Positions 11,663-26,098 of a stretch of DNA of 64,000 nucleotides are shown here, piece by piece. The stretch's first letter is position 1. Each line of letters opens with the position of its first letter. The DNA is from Macrophomina tecta (Eukaryota; Ascomycota; Dothideomycetes; Botryosphaeriales; Botryosphaeriaceae): contig JAKSGN010000036.1 of the NCBI GenBank assembly GCA_024180945.1, positions 248,001 to 312,000 of the forward strand, in the 5' to 3' direction. The translations under genes were made by a program, and so were the position numbers. The notes below the pieces were generated by a model. That model searched no databases, had not been told where the DNA came from, and saw nothing but the letters and a program-made list of their open reading frames with translations.

Positions 11663-14054
11663 ATGACCACCCACGCGGCTGCACCCGCTGCCTCTGCCCC
11701 TCCGCCCGCCAACAACCCCATCGATATTCCCATCCACGACGGGCCCGCTTCCGTCGCCCCTTCGTCGCCGCCCTCGCACGATGGCTCGGTGCCGCCGCGC
11801 AAGAAGCAGAAGCGCAACAAGCCCACGCTGAGCTGCGACTGCTGCGTCGAGCGCAAGACCAAGGTCGGTGCCTCGCGCCGGCCGGCAGCCCGCCTGCTGA
11901 CCGTCATCAGTGTGACCGTGGCCGTCCGCAATGCCTGGCCTGCATGAAGCGCCAGTCCGAGTGTCGTTATTCCGAGGTCGCCAATCTCATTGCTTCAGCT
12001 GAGTAGGGCTCCCCACCGTGAAGCTTGGTATTCGGTTCACGACTCGCCGCCCTACTAACCGCCTCCAATCCAGGCGCAATGGCGGCCGCGCCACCAGCAA
12101 AGCCCGCAAGAAGGCCATGGAACAGGCCTCGCTGGGCGTCGTGACTCCAGCGTCGTCAGAGGTAAGTTCAATCACTGCTTGTTCCGTTTTTCCTCGCTTC
12201 TCCTTGCGCCTCTCCTTGCGTCCGTGCCCAGGCCTGTAGAAGAAGATCACGTGCTCATGGGTGTCAAGCATGCCTCGAGCCGACCGCTCTCCCATTTCTT
12301 ATTTCCTTATACACTTCGCTCCTTCGAAGCTGTCATGTATCACGATTACGGATTCTGGATCTACTCCCACCATCCGGCAAAAGATCTGCTGGAGCTGACC
12401 GAACTGCATGAGCATCAGGGTGGCCCCGGGCCGCAACAGTACCGCAGCCAGTCTACCTCCTCGACCTCCTCATCAGTCCATCAGCTCTTGTCTAATGTCC
12501 CCTACACTAAACACACCCCATCTCTCGTCTTCGGTCTGGGCTCCGAACACCCCTTTTCCAACTACTGGTATTGTCGTTCTTTTCTATTCCTGCTCCGGCC
12601 TAGAGCTTACACCATTTCAACAGGACATACCACGGAGGCCTCAAGGAGGTAGTGGCAGCCCTCCCGCGCAGGGAACAGGCAGACATCCTTGTGGCAAAAT
12701 ACTTCGAGGCAGTCGACCCCGTCTACCCCATGATACATCGAGGAAAGTTCGACGCCGACTACGAACGCTTCTGGTCACTTCCACTTGAGGAAAAGTGCCA
12801 AGCAGATTCCGCCCTCCTGGGATTACACTTTGTCATCTATGCCATGGGAACGCAGTTCATTCAGATGTCGGATGTCCAGGAGCGCGCCCAGATCGCGGAA
12901 TTCTACGTGTCGGCGGCCCACCAAGCTCTGCGAATCTCCGGATACCTCAGCCGGATATCCCTCCGGACGATTCAGGCCATGGTTCTCATCAACTACTTCC
13001 TCATGAATAATAACCATGCCTCGGATGCTTGGTCTTTTGGGGGCGTGCTCATGCGGCAGGCGTATGCCATGGGATTGAACAGAGATCCGGAACTCATTGT
13101 GCCCCGAGCTTCAGCGCTCGAGAAACAGCAGCGAAGGAAGGTGTGGCAGGCAGTGCTGTTCCAAGACACGTTCCTTACCGTCTTGTTGAAACTGCCACCC
13201 ACGGCTACCATTTCAGACGTTCATGTAGACTCTCTCACGGACGATCCAGAGGGCGAACATGAGACTGGAAGCAATACAAGAAACACACCAGAGGCTCTTC
13301 CAAATCCGATGAGGATTAGTAACATTGCCCCACCGCCAACCAGCCTTCTTCCGCACGAGTTGGCGGACCGCGAGTATATCCGCACCATGTGGCGACTCGC
13401 GAATCTGGTGCAACGCAATGTGTGCATACCACGAGCGCTCAGTCGACCACTCACAAACTCGCCTCGGGAAAAGAGCAACCTCTTGACTTCATTCCGGTCA
13501 CTCTTTGCCAATCTCCCTCCCAGCATGACGCACGAAATCACGGGAGAGTTTGTGGCAGGAAATGAGCGCATCGCTAAACAGATGCTGTTCTTCCGCAGCA
13601 ACTACCATCACTGCGTAATGCTGTTGTTGGCTGACGAGAATGAGCCTTGTGGTGTTAAGTGCGATGTACGGGGAGCGTTGGAAGCCGCAAGGCAGGCCCT
13701 TCGCGCATTTTTCGATCTTTGGGAATACCTCCGAATCGATGCGGGAGTGTGGTGGGTTTTCCAGCATCGAGCGTTTGAAGAAGCGGTATGGATCTCTCCG
13801 TCTCAAAAAGCTTTCAGTGTTCTGACAAATCGATACAGCTCATGATGGCGCGTCTCCTCGTCATTCAGCAGCAGCCGGAATCGCCGTTTCAGCGGCAGAC
13901 CAAAGCTCCCATCGAAGAACCATTGCTTGTAGCGGCAAAGCACGACATCAGAAGAGTGATTGAGATGCTTGATCACGTAGGAAGCGGAGCTCCGGAAATG
14001 CAGAAAACAAGGACAGAAGTGCTGAGGACGGCATTTGAGGATATTACTTGGTAA
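11663..14054 (+). CDS. Zn(II)2Cys6 transcription factor with fungal-specific TF domain
   Basis: Nuclear DNA-binding regulator, target unknown. Exons: 11663-11863, 11911-12002, 12074-12161, then an exon ending at 12569 whose start is unresolved, then from about 12629 to 13785 and 13840-14054. The zinc cluster is split by intron 1: LSCDCCVERKTK joins CDRGRPQCLACMKRQSEC, giving the CX2CX6CX5CX2CX7C pattern, preceded by a basic NLS-like KKQKRNK. The C-terminal half is the fungal_trans region (YFEAVDPVYPMIHRGKF, SFGGVLMRQAYAMGLNRDP, KVWQAVLFQD). The splice near 12162-12418 is uncertain: an acceptor at 12418 keeps the frame but makes a 257-bp intron. The last intron (13786-13839) joins FEEA to LMMARLLV in phase. 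No physical cluster partner suggests its targets. Confidence 0.85.
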
Positions 14055-14672
14055 CGAAGCGGTTGGCTTTCTCTCTTTGACTTCTCACTTTGGATCACCG
14101 CTGTGGAGCAACACCGGTATATAGGGCATCATCTGACGGGCTCGGCCAGCGTCGGGCGTTGATGGCTTGCTGTGATATGCAACGAAGACTTCGTTTCCTT
14201 ACCTATCAGACTCTCTTTCTCTGAGAAGAGAAGTATATATTGATGTGAATAAACACTAGATGTCATGACCGGAAGAAAGACGTAGCATGACAACCCTTCG
14301 TGTGTTGATTGAGCGTCCACTCCTAATCACATGTGCGGTTTGATGTTTTTAGTGGTACAACCCAATTCGGCGATCATGTATCTTGGAGAGCCGCGATCTG
14401 GCACTAGTCCGTAATTGGAAGTATAAGTGCGCCAAGGCGCTAATCACGACGCGCATTCGCGCAGGTGGACGCGTCGCGCGTCTCTTTTGCAGCCGACGGT
14501 CGCTCGCAAAACACATCCCTCCTCTGCCCGCCGCTCTTCACCACCCACTCCACACCACCACGCCTTTTGATACCCCCCACCAAAGCCGCTCGCATCCGTC
14601 ATTTCCCGCTTGCAGCGGCCTTTCCGTCCTATCTTCCATACATTCCGGCGCCAGACAGCACAGGCCAGCACA
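14055..14672. other. Intergenic, MCM3 promoter
   Basis: Holds the terminator of the Zn2Cys6 gene and the promoter of MCM3. A MluI-box (listed separately) lies about 200 bp before the MCM3 start, followed by a C-rich, TATA-less leader typical of fungal housekeeping promoters. Confidence 0.6.
14469..14474. promoter_or_regulatory. Candidate MluI cell-cycle box upstream of MCM3
   Basis: The palindrome ACGCGT sits 199 bp before the MCM3 ATG within a CG-rich patch. In yeasts this hexamer is bound by MBF and drives G1/S transcription of replication genes. Conservation in this species is inferred, not shown. Confidence 0.4.
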
Positions 14673-17512
<2,840 letters not shown>

Positions 17513-18218
17513 GCGTAGGTGTGAGTGCTTGTGTGTGCGTGTGTGTTTTCAGCTGGACTCTGTTGCAAGTGGACATGGGCAGTTTGACATCTGGTTCTTC
17601 GGGGTGTTTTGGAGAGAGCGGTTCCTTTACTTTTTTTTTCCTTCTTTTTTTCTGGGAGGGTGCGTCGGGGAGCTTGCCTCATGGGGCGATAGGGTGTGGA
17701 CCTTAGATGATTCCATCGATGTATGCACGCATATTCATCAAAATTCTTTCTACGATAGTGCTCTGGCTATCTTCGGGAATACTTCGGACAATGCGGTTGA
17801 AATGGGGTACTGCAAAGTTGATTTGTGCTATCTTTACAGTTCTTTAGACACGAAGCGCAGAGTAATCTGCTTGGTTGTGGACGCATGGGGCAACGGGGCA
17901 AGTTCGTACAAGACAGTCCAATCAGCACGCTGCTACTTTCCCCATCAGTACACTTGCGAGATCCCAGAGACTGATGAGGAGATGAGTGACCGAGTTGATT
18001 CCGTACCCTATCGAGCAGCCCAAGTGACGTGGTCTCAGTCACCTCTCTCCCTTTTCGAGCTTCTCGGACCTTCAACATTGCCCTGTATGTACAAGCCCTT
18101 TCACGGAGAGAGCGCCTTCCCCCAATTGTATATACTACATACCTGAACGCGGCTCAATCTCCATCCTCTGCGCACCTATACACCTAGAGGGAGAGAGAGA
18201 GGGAGGGAGGGAGAGAGG

Positions 18219-18257
<39 letters not shown>

Positions 18258-19318
18258 TTTTGCGGGGCGGAAGAAGATGTCCAGACCCGCCATGGGCCCG
18301 AAGTATTTTTCGAACCACGAAGCCGACGCGGGGCGTCAACACCCACCTTGTCAGTGTCTGTATCTGACCCAACCGGGCCTGATAATGTACTATGCATGAA
18401 AAAGTCCATGTCGAAGGGCTCGCACAGGACCGCAACCATGGCATAAGCAGGACCCGTTACAAACATGGAAGAGTCGGTGACGACAACGTTGTCGAGAAGC
18501 GCTTTCAGTCTATTCCATGATCTGGGCAACCACGCTCTGGCGCGTGCACCTATCCACGTCGACTCAAGCTGCATCGGCAAGCTGATATTCGGGCAAAAAG
18601 GTCCAAGCGCGAGCTGCGGAGTCGTAGTGCTTGGATGAGAACACCTTCGATTGCTCTATCTGCCAAGAAAACGTCCCCATCCGGTTGCGCTCTCTTAAAC
18701 TCATGCGTGTAGTGAAAATGAACAGAGGTGAGAGCCCTCATATTCTTAGCCTCTGAAAAAAAGAAATGAAAAAAAAAAGTCTTTCTCATTACCGGCGTCC
18801 GTCCACCGCGGCCTACGCCATCAAGCAATCATCTAAAAAGCCAAAGAAATCCAGTCACTACCCCAAATCCGTTCCAGGCAAAAGGAAAACCTCCTCGCAG
18901 ACTTCATTATCCCATAGATCTGCTGCTTTTTTAAATGCCCCAATATGACTCTCCATCTCCCACCATCACTTCTTCAGACTACCTCGTCAGGTCTGCCAGC
19001 GAAGAAGCTAGCCGCCAGAACGCGTTCACTTCCCGTAGCAACTCCCCTCTCCTCAATCAGGCTTCGAGGTAACCGCAGGAGACATGGAGTAGAGGAGCGA
19101 ATGAAAATATGGGTAAAAAAAGTATGCCCAGGAAGTCCGCTCTGCTATGACCGAGTAGTTTCACGGACCTGATGCCTCTGTGTCTGCACAAAATGTGAGA
19201 GGGAAAAAAGGCGCAGAGTCCGAACGCGGGATAGAAAAAGAGAATTTTGGTGTAGAGCGCTCTCTACCGCGCCAGATGCAAACCGCGGCATGTATGATGA
19301 GCGCCAAGTATCTGGTCT
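17513..19318. other. Convergent intergenic region between MCM3 and SNF2-RING gene
   Basis: Both neighbours are transcribed towards this region, so it contains two 3' UTRs. It includes a T-rich tract just after MCM3 (about 17630-17650), a GA microsatellite and A-rich runs near 18760-18780. The longest frames (17463-18146 plus, 18176-18580 minus) have no recognisable domains, and the second runs through the microsatellite. Confidence 0.55.
18187..18255. repeat. GA/GGGA microsatellite
   Basis: About 69 bp of purine-only sequence made of GA and GGGA units, ending in at least twelve uninterrupted GA dinucleotides. It is a slippage-prone simple repeat in an intergenic position. Confidence 0.95.
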
Positions 19319-22300
19319 TCAACGGAAGAGACTCTTTAGCGCCTCCAACCTCTTCTTCGCCGCCTCCTCCTTATCCAAGCGTGCATTTCTGTTCATGCTC
19401 AGATCTGCCAGATCCTTCTTCTTGGCTTGCAGCTCCAACATCCTCTCCTCGAAGCTCTCGTTCATAATGAACCGCGTGATTGTCACTTCTCTGTTCTGGC
19501 CCAGACGGTGCACGCGATCCACCGCTTGCGCCTCGGCGGCCGGGTTGTACTGCGGCTCCATGACGTAGGCCATGCTGGCGGTAGTTAGGTTAAGGCCGAG
19601 ACCGCCGGCATTGATGGAAATGAGCATGATCTGAATGGAGGGATCATCGCGGAAGGCATCGAGGGCGAAAGTGCGCTTGCGACGGGACATAGTGCCGTCG
19701 AGGCGGGTGTAATTGAGGCCCTTGTCCTCAAGGGCGATGCTGATGAGGTCGAGATACGAGGTCCAGCCGGAGAAGACAACGCTCTTGACCGGAGGCTCGC
19801 CTGGATGTGTATCATTCCATGCCTTACTTTCGAGGAGGTTCTCGAGGAGAGCCTTAACCTTTGTGTGAGGGCCGCCATACCGACCGAGCTGTTTCGCAAG
19901 GCGAGGATTGTCACGAACGCGCTGGCGAGCTGCCTGGTCATTGTCGGCGTCTGCCTGGCTCAGTGGGAAAAGCGATTGGCGAACGTAGGTATTGCATAGA
20001 GGACAGGTCATGTAGTACCCAGGCTCTGCGCGCTTCTTCATCCGTTCCTTGAATTCGCTGAGGCAGTTCGGGCAGATGATTTGGTAGCAGGGTGTCATAT
20101 AGCCAATAGTGACATCTTTTTTGTTTCCATCGCTTTCATCGTCTGATGAATCGGCCTCGACAACGAAACTGGTCGAGCCGATTACCCGGTCGCAGATGCC
20201 GCAATGGTGCATATCGCTCTCGCGGAGAAGATTAAGCATGTCGTATGCCTGTTCTTTTGTAATGGCTGGCTTGTCATCATCATTATCGTCATCGCCGAGC
20301 TCTATCGCGTTGTCCGAGGAAAGGCCCTCGGTGAGCTTCATATCATCATTGCTGAGCATCTCCGAGCCGTGCGCGCAGATCATACGCAACCGACCCATGG
20401 CCCGAAGGATGTGGCCCATCTGATTTTTCGCCAGCTTGTCACGCCCAGCAGTAATGGATCTCATGCGCGCGGCGGTATCTTCGGCGAAGAATTTGTATAG
20501 CTTGCGCTCCTCTGGACTGAAGTTTAGACGAACAAGCCTGTCATGCCGAGGCGGGAGGTCGATGCGGTCCTTTAGGCGGCGTAGAGTGATTGAATCGACA
20601 AGAATACGGAGCTTAGGTAGAATTTCTGGATCGGCATTCTTAAAAGGCGTGAGGATGTACTGCGTAAAACCACCTTTGTCGTCAAAGGGCTTAATCCGTA
20701 AGAACTTGATCAACGCTCCCAAGTCGTCAAGGCGGTTCTGGACGGGCGTTCCGGTGACTGCCCAGCGACGTTGCGCAAGCAGAGCACATGTGGCAATCGA
20801 CTGCTTAGTTGCGGTGCTACGAATCATATGGGCTTCGTCGAGGACAATGCGGAACCAGTTGATTAGCGCGAGAGGCTTTTTGGAACGAGGGTTATCGTGC
20901 TCAGCGGCAACGACGCTGTAGGTTGAAATGACGAGGTCATAGCTAGAGAGCTCTTGCACATCATCTGTCCGACTCTGCCCGTGGTATATATAGTAAGACA
21001 TGGCCTTATCCTTGATGTGCACTTTGAACTGTTCTTGCCAGTTGGCTACAGTGCTCACTGGGCAGATGAGCAAAGTGGCTTTGGAGTTGCACTTGATCAG
21101 TGGTGCACCCGGAGTCTGCGGCGGCACCATGTTAGACCAATCCGAAGCCTCACGCAACGTCGACGCAATGAGCGATAGGATGCTCAGAGTCTTTCCGAGT
21201 CCCATCATATCAGCTAGGATGCCGCCACGAGATGATGCTGGCTTCCTACGAGACTCCTGGCCAGTAATGATATTGTAGAAGTAGCGCTCACCATTGCCGC
21301 GCAACTTCAGCTTCCAAAGAGAGTTCTTGTCACTTTCGCTTGCGCTGTCATCAGCCTCGCGGGAGGTCATGAAATGGAGGGCTTGTTTTTGGTGCGCCAA
21401 GAGACTGGTCGTGATGATTGATGGCTGCTCCATCTCCGGGATCTCGTCTGACTTGGTAAGAGAATCGAACATGCCAATGACGTCTGAGCGAATCTCCTCA
21501 ACAGTCCTTGCCACAAACCCATAGCCCTGCTGAGTGCCATTGCTGCTCGAAGCCTGAGCACGCGGCGCAGGAGCTTTGACAGCTTGGGGATTATCGTAGG
21601 GGATCCTGCCGATGTTGATAGTCGGGTCGCGGAGCCAGATTTGGTGATGGCTAAGTAGACGGCCGATATTCTTGGCATGCTTTCGAGGTGCAAAAAGATG
21701 AACGTTCAAAGGCATGCGTACGGAGATGGCAGATCCAGGGCTTTCGCCAGGTCTCCGCTTCCGAGAGTCTAAGCGAGCTTCGACGCGAAGGTTCAGGAGC
21801 TTGTTGTCCATGAGCGGGGCTAAGCCAAAGGCTACACGAGCTTCGAGACGTGCAAAGTCTCGGCCACATGGGTCGGTCACGGAGATGAGTATGTCAGCCG
21901 ATGCGGGTCGCCGACGGAGCGACACTTTGAAGGCGGGCCATGTGGTGGCAGAGCCTTGGAAGCTGGAGGGCTTCGGAGACGGGACCATGTTGGCGGAGAT
22001 GAAGGCCTCTTGCAACTTCCCCAAGCAGATCTCCTCGTCGCCAGTGTCTTTCACGAGAACAACTTCGTCATCATCATCTGAAGGCTTGTCAGTCCATTGT
22101 CGGTGGAAATGGAATATGCGGAGGTGAGAGCACTAACCAGCAGTGAGATCAACGACGGCGGTAGAGGCGGGCGGTGGACCAGCCTTCTTCTCGCCTTCTT
22201 TGCGCTGTTCCATGATATACTCTCCCAATATCGTTCCCTTGCCACCTCCCTCAAATGCAGCTTTGCGGAGATGGTCTTGTTCATCAGTTGTAGCACGCTT

Positions 22301-22648
22301 CTGCTTCTTCACCGGCTGATCTCCCCGGTGCTGGATGCCATGCATGCGCTCGATCATGGAGCCTATACCTGCAGCATCTTCAGCTGGGTCCTGGGAGGCG
22401 GCATCTTCCGGTGGCGCCAACTCGGTTCGAGAACGTTTAGCGGCGGCCTTGGGGTTTAGCAAAGCTCCGGGGTCGTATGCAAGCTGAGAGGCTTGCGAAG
22501 CATTGCTGTTGGCACTTTGCGAGGAAGCACGGGAGCGGTTCTGCCCTTGGTCTTGCGAGGTCAGTTTAGGCTCCAGCAAAGATGAAGGCGGCGAGGTGGT
22601 TGACGTGCTCGGGTTTGGTTCAGGAGTGTTGGGTAGGGTTTCAGGCAT
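19319..22648 (-). CDS. SNF2-family ATPase with embedded RING finger (Rad5/Rad16/HLTF-like)
   Basis: Nuclear chromatin/repair translocase, possibly also a ubiquitin ligase. Two exons, 22648-22138 and 22077-19319, with a 60-bp intron in phase, give 1,089 residues. The ATG at 22648 is the first in frame; the preceding in-frame codons lack one. The N-terminal about 200 residues are low-complexity (Ser/Pro/Gln). Helicase lobe 1 has LADMMGLGKT (Walker A), LDEAH and VTGTPVQNR. A C4-type RING-like insert follows (CGICDRVI, C..IICPNC, CPLC), then lobe 2 with VVFSGWTSYLDL, NAGGLGLNLT and DRVHRLGQ. Insertion of a RING between the lobes defines the Rad5/Rad16/HLTF/Uls1 group; no convincing HIRAN domain was seen, so the exact orthologue is open. 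An ATG-led segment about 450 bp upstream is discussed in the findings. Confidence 0.92.
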
Positions 22649-23863
22649 ATCGGAGATGGAAGGCTTGTCGCTAGTATAACTGGCCTGCTCCACGGTAGAA
22701 AGCAAAGAAATAGTGCTGCGTGGTTGAGAAGAGGAATTAAGAGGTGGAGGCGAAAGGAAAGGTATGGTGGCGGTGATTTTGTGCACAGGGTTGGCTCGGT
22801 AGGTAAACTAGGAAGGAGCAGATTTCGAGAGCAACGCGAACGTGCCCACAGGGCCAACCCGACGCGCGTTTAGTGAGTGACGCGAAGGCGGAGTGAGACA
22901 GCGCAGGGTCTAGAGAGCTGACCAGAAAATGATGTACAATTTTAAGACGCACTCAAGGATGGGAACAGCGGAAGTGACGCTAATCGCAGATCATGGCCGA
23001 TCGGGTGACAGAACGGCAAAAATAGTCATGGATGAGATGGAAAAGAAAATAATTACCCTTGTTCTTCTTGAAGGCCTTGGGGTTTAGCAGCTGTGCTGGG
23101 TTCATTGTCGAAACTCCAGCAGTTCACTCGCAGCCGCCGAACTCAACCGCAGAATTTTGCGTAGCAGGTCTTCCTTGAGATCAAACACGCTCGTGAGGTA
23201 TCGTAGAGAGAAAAGGCCCGGGGTTGGCACGGTTGAGCAGTCAGCGCGGTGGCGGGTCGGGAGACGGAGAGTCGAAGTGCGCGCAGACTATCATGTTCAA
23301 GCAGGTTGGAAGCATCCCCAAGGAGCGTGAACGGAGAAGGCAAGAGCACTCGCTAATCAGCTCTGGTCATGGTGTGGCATCCGGAGCGCGCTGGAGAAGG
23401 CTGAGCAGCTGGGCCGGAGCGCGTCATGTCGTCGAGGATCGCCGTCTTCTCTCGAGTCCACCGCCGCTAACCAGAAATGGTATAGTGTCGTCAAAGCGCA
23501 TGCAATCCCGTGTCAAGTAGCTGTGCCCCTCAATAGTCCGTCAGTCATCCACCGACGACATTCTCTCCACGTCAATGGGACTGTCGTTCGGCTATACTAT
23601 GTCTGCGCAACCCCCTTATATCCAGACATGCTGTTTATTTTCACCCGGCTGTATGTGCCCAGTTCCTCAGTCCCATACACAGCAGAAGCCGAGAACGCCA
23701 ACGCCCCCGGAGCCGTACAAGCTGTTTTCGTTTGTCTTCCCACGCCACAGGTATACAACTTTGCCCACCAGACGGGCAAGAACGCCGCCAATGCTCCCCT
23801 CCAAAGGGACAAAGAACGAGCAATGAATATGTATCCAAGAACAACCTTTGTGCTATGCCCCGA
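22649..23863. other. Intergenic between LSB6 and the SNF2-RING gene
   Basis: Both flanking genes are on the minus strand; the region holds the LSB6 terminator and the SNF2-RING promoter and leader. It contains an ATG-led 16-codon segment at 23105-23057 followed by a splice-donor-like GTAATT, whose status is uncertain. Nothing else is recognised. Confidence 0.5.
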
Positions 23864-26098
23864 TCAACACCATGTAAACAACGGATTCTTGCTTTTGACC
23901 ATCTCCAGCCGCTCCACAATCACCCGCTTCCTGTTGCCGTCCATATCCTCAGCCGCCGCATATCCAAGATCACCCTCGTCATCCTCCAATCCCAAGGGCC
24001 CGCTGTTTCTGCGGATGGTGAAAGAGAATCGCCGTCTTCTCGATGACACTGGACTGGATGGCTTGCTCCGGCGTGGTCCATCATAACTCATCCGAGACTT
24101 GAGCGTGACCGGAGGTCGCGAGTTGTCATGGATGTCCATGGTGCTCGACTGTCTCGACATGTTGAACGGGTTGCTGCGCTGAGGCGACTCCAGGCCCAAT
24201 AGATCGTACTGTATGTCGGGCGCTGATGAAGCCAGTGCGTTGCTGATATCCAGCTCCTCTGCCTCGTCATGAGCGGCGAGCTCTTCCGTCTGTCGACGCA
24301 TTTCCGCTGAAGGGCGCTGCAGAGGAACCGCAACAGGAATATCCACCAGATCGTCCCACACGCACACCCTTGCCCTCCGCGTAAGCTCCAGAGGTCCGTG
24401 GTCCGGCGTCTTCAGCGTTTCCACCACGTTCCAGGCTTGGCCTTTCATAACCGCCATCTGCTTTGCAAACATCCGCTCTTTGAAGTCGGCGTCCTGACTG
24501 AAACACTTCCGTAGCTGCAGCGTCGTCTCGCTCCACCAATGCGTCGAGGTAAGTAAAGGAAGAAAATGCCTGCGGGTTGCTTCTGTGAATGGCTGGCCGA
24601 TCAGAGAAACCGGCAAGAAGAGCCAGCCGAAAGGATAACTCCGCCACTGCATCTTTTATTAGCTCACAAGAGAAGAAGGCGGGTTTGCGCAACGTACAGC
24701 GTCAGGGTGCTTCCAGGGCCACGAAAGACTATTGTCAATGGCGCCGAGAGACACCGAAGCCTCATCGTCGGAGGACGATGGGGCGTTTGCAGGCGTGCCA
24801 GAGCGACTGGTTGCAACCATCTGTTCCTGTCGCAAGTAAGGGTCGTGTGTGGATCCATTTGCGCGGCCGTTCTTTGGCGCTTCCGCCACTACCGTGACCT
24901 CCTCCTTGTTGCGGTCGATTCTGATCATCCAGTTGTCCAGCCCTCTGTCCGTATTCCTCATAATGTAATCCAGGATAACCAACTTCTCCAGCTGCTCGCG
25001 AAAAGATCTTTGTAAGCGTTCGGTCCAAAAACCTCGTCGTATCTGGGTTTCATCGGCAGTAGGAGGCCGGTCGTCATCCTCATCGTCGGATGCTGGGCCA
25101 CTGGGCCGGCAATCCTCCGTCCACCTCCTCTTCTTGCGCCTCCCATTGGGATCCCGTAAAGCAGTGCTGTGCTGATCTGGCCACGGATGCTCTTTCAAGA
25201 AAAGAGTGGCGTCCTTGTATCCCTTCAAGAAGACTTGGAAACTACCAAGCTTTTCCGGCAACGGCTTCTTCTTTCTGTAGTATGCCCTCCTTTCCCAAAA
25301 ATCGTAGTAGAAGGATTTCGAAGACAGGCCGACCACTTCGGTGTAGGGTACGATGTTCGTTCGCAGTTGGGTATCGAGGACGTAGGCGGCGGCCTCGGAG
25401 ACGTAACTCAGGTTGGGGATCAAGCATGCCCGACCGAAAGCAAAGGGAAACAAGTTGCGGTGGATCCACTTGGTCCATTTCGGATTCCTCGAGGCGTAAG
25501 GCTCCTCGTCCTTGGGCTTGAAGACGCCGACGACCTTGCCGTCGGGGTTCCTCGCGAAGTAACTCCCAGAACTGCCTTGCGTGATCAGTTTTGGGTGTGT
25601 ACCAAGCTCAATTGCCGTCCTAACACCCTGCACAATGTCATCGAACTCCATTTTCGTCAGGCGGTCAGGGTGCGGGAGATCGTAATCCTTGGCCAGGGTC
25701 TCGGCGGTCACAGGGCGGATCCAGTCCGGAGGCTGGAATACGGAGTGATGGATCTCCAGCTGCTGCTCTTCCTCGGTCTTGCCGCGGACCTTCTTGATTT
25801 TGAACTTGGACGCGATCTCGTCGGCCCATCGCTCCAGCCTTGCATTTATTGCCTTTATGTCGACGCCTGAGTTGCTGCGATGGCGGGCACCGGGACCGCG
25901 TCTCGAAGGCGAGCTGGAGCTCGGGGTCATGCGGGCATGGCGCTGGGGCTGGATGGGAGCATAGCGACCCGGGCCGGAGATGGTGGTCTGGCCACGATGG
26001 AGGTCGTCATCCTCGGAGTCGTCGAGGACATCTTCCTCCTCCTCCTCGGCCTGGGCAATGCGGGCGTATCCCGAGGTCGGCGGCCTGCCTTTGGTCAT
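23864..26098 (-). CDS. LSB6: Type II phosphatidylinositol 4-kinase LSB6
   Basis: Makes PI4P from phosphatidylinositol at vacuole, plasma and endosomal membranes. Exons 26098-24698 and 24652-23864, separated by a 45-bp intron in phase (HPDA joins MQWRSYPFGWLFLP), encode 729 residues. The ATG at 26098 starts MTKGRPPTSGYARI. After an acidic, Ser-rich N-terminus come the kinase blocks: GSSGSYF as nucleotide loop, VGVFKPKDEEPYASRNPKW with the ATP lysine, catalytic RNTDRGLDNWM (starts about residue 381) and AIDNSLSWPWKHPDA as the DFG-like segment. The animal palmitoylated CCPCC motif is replaced by FAFGRACLIPN, as in other fungal enzymes. An acidic, Lys/Arg-rich insert lies at GRRKKRRW. The C-terminal tail of about 130 residues is polar and fungus-specific. 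Confidence 0.94.

Noticed and set aside
18187..18255. GA-rich tract as a coding Ser/Leu repeat
   Set aside because: The surrounding frame has no other support; best read as a microsatellite.
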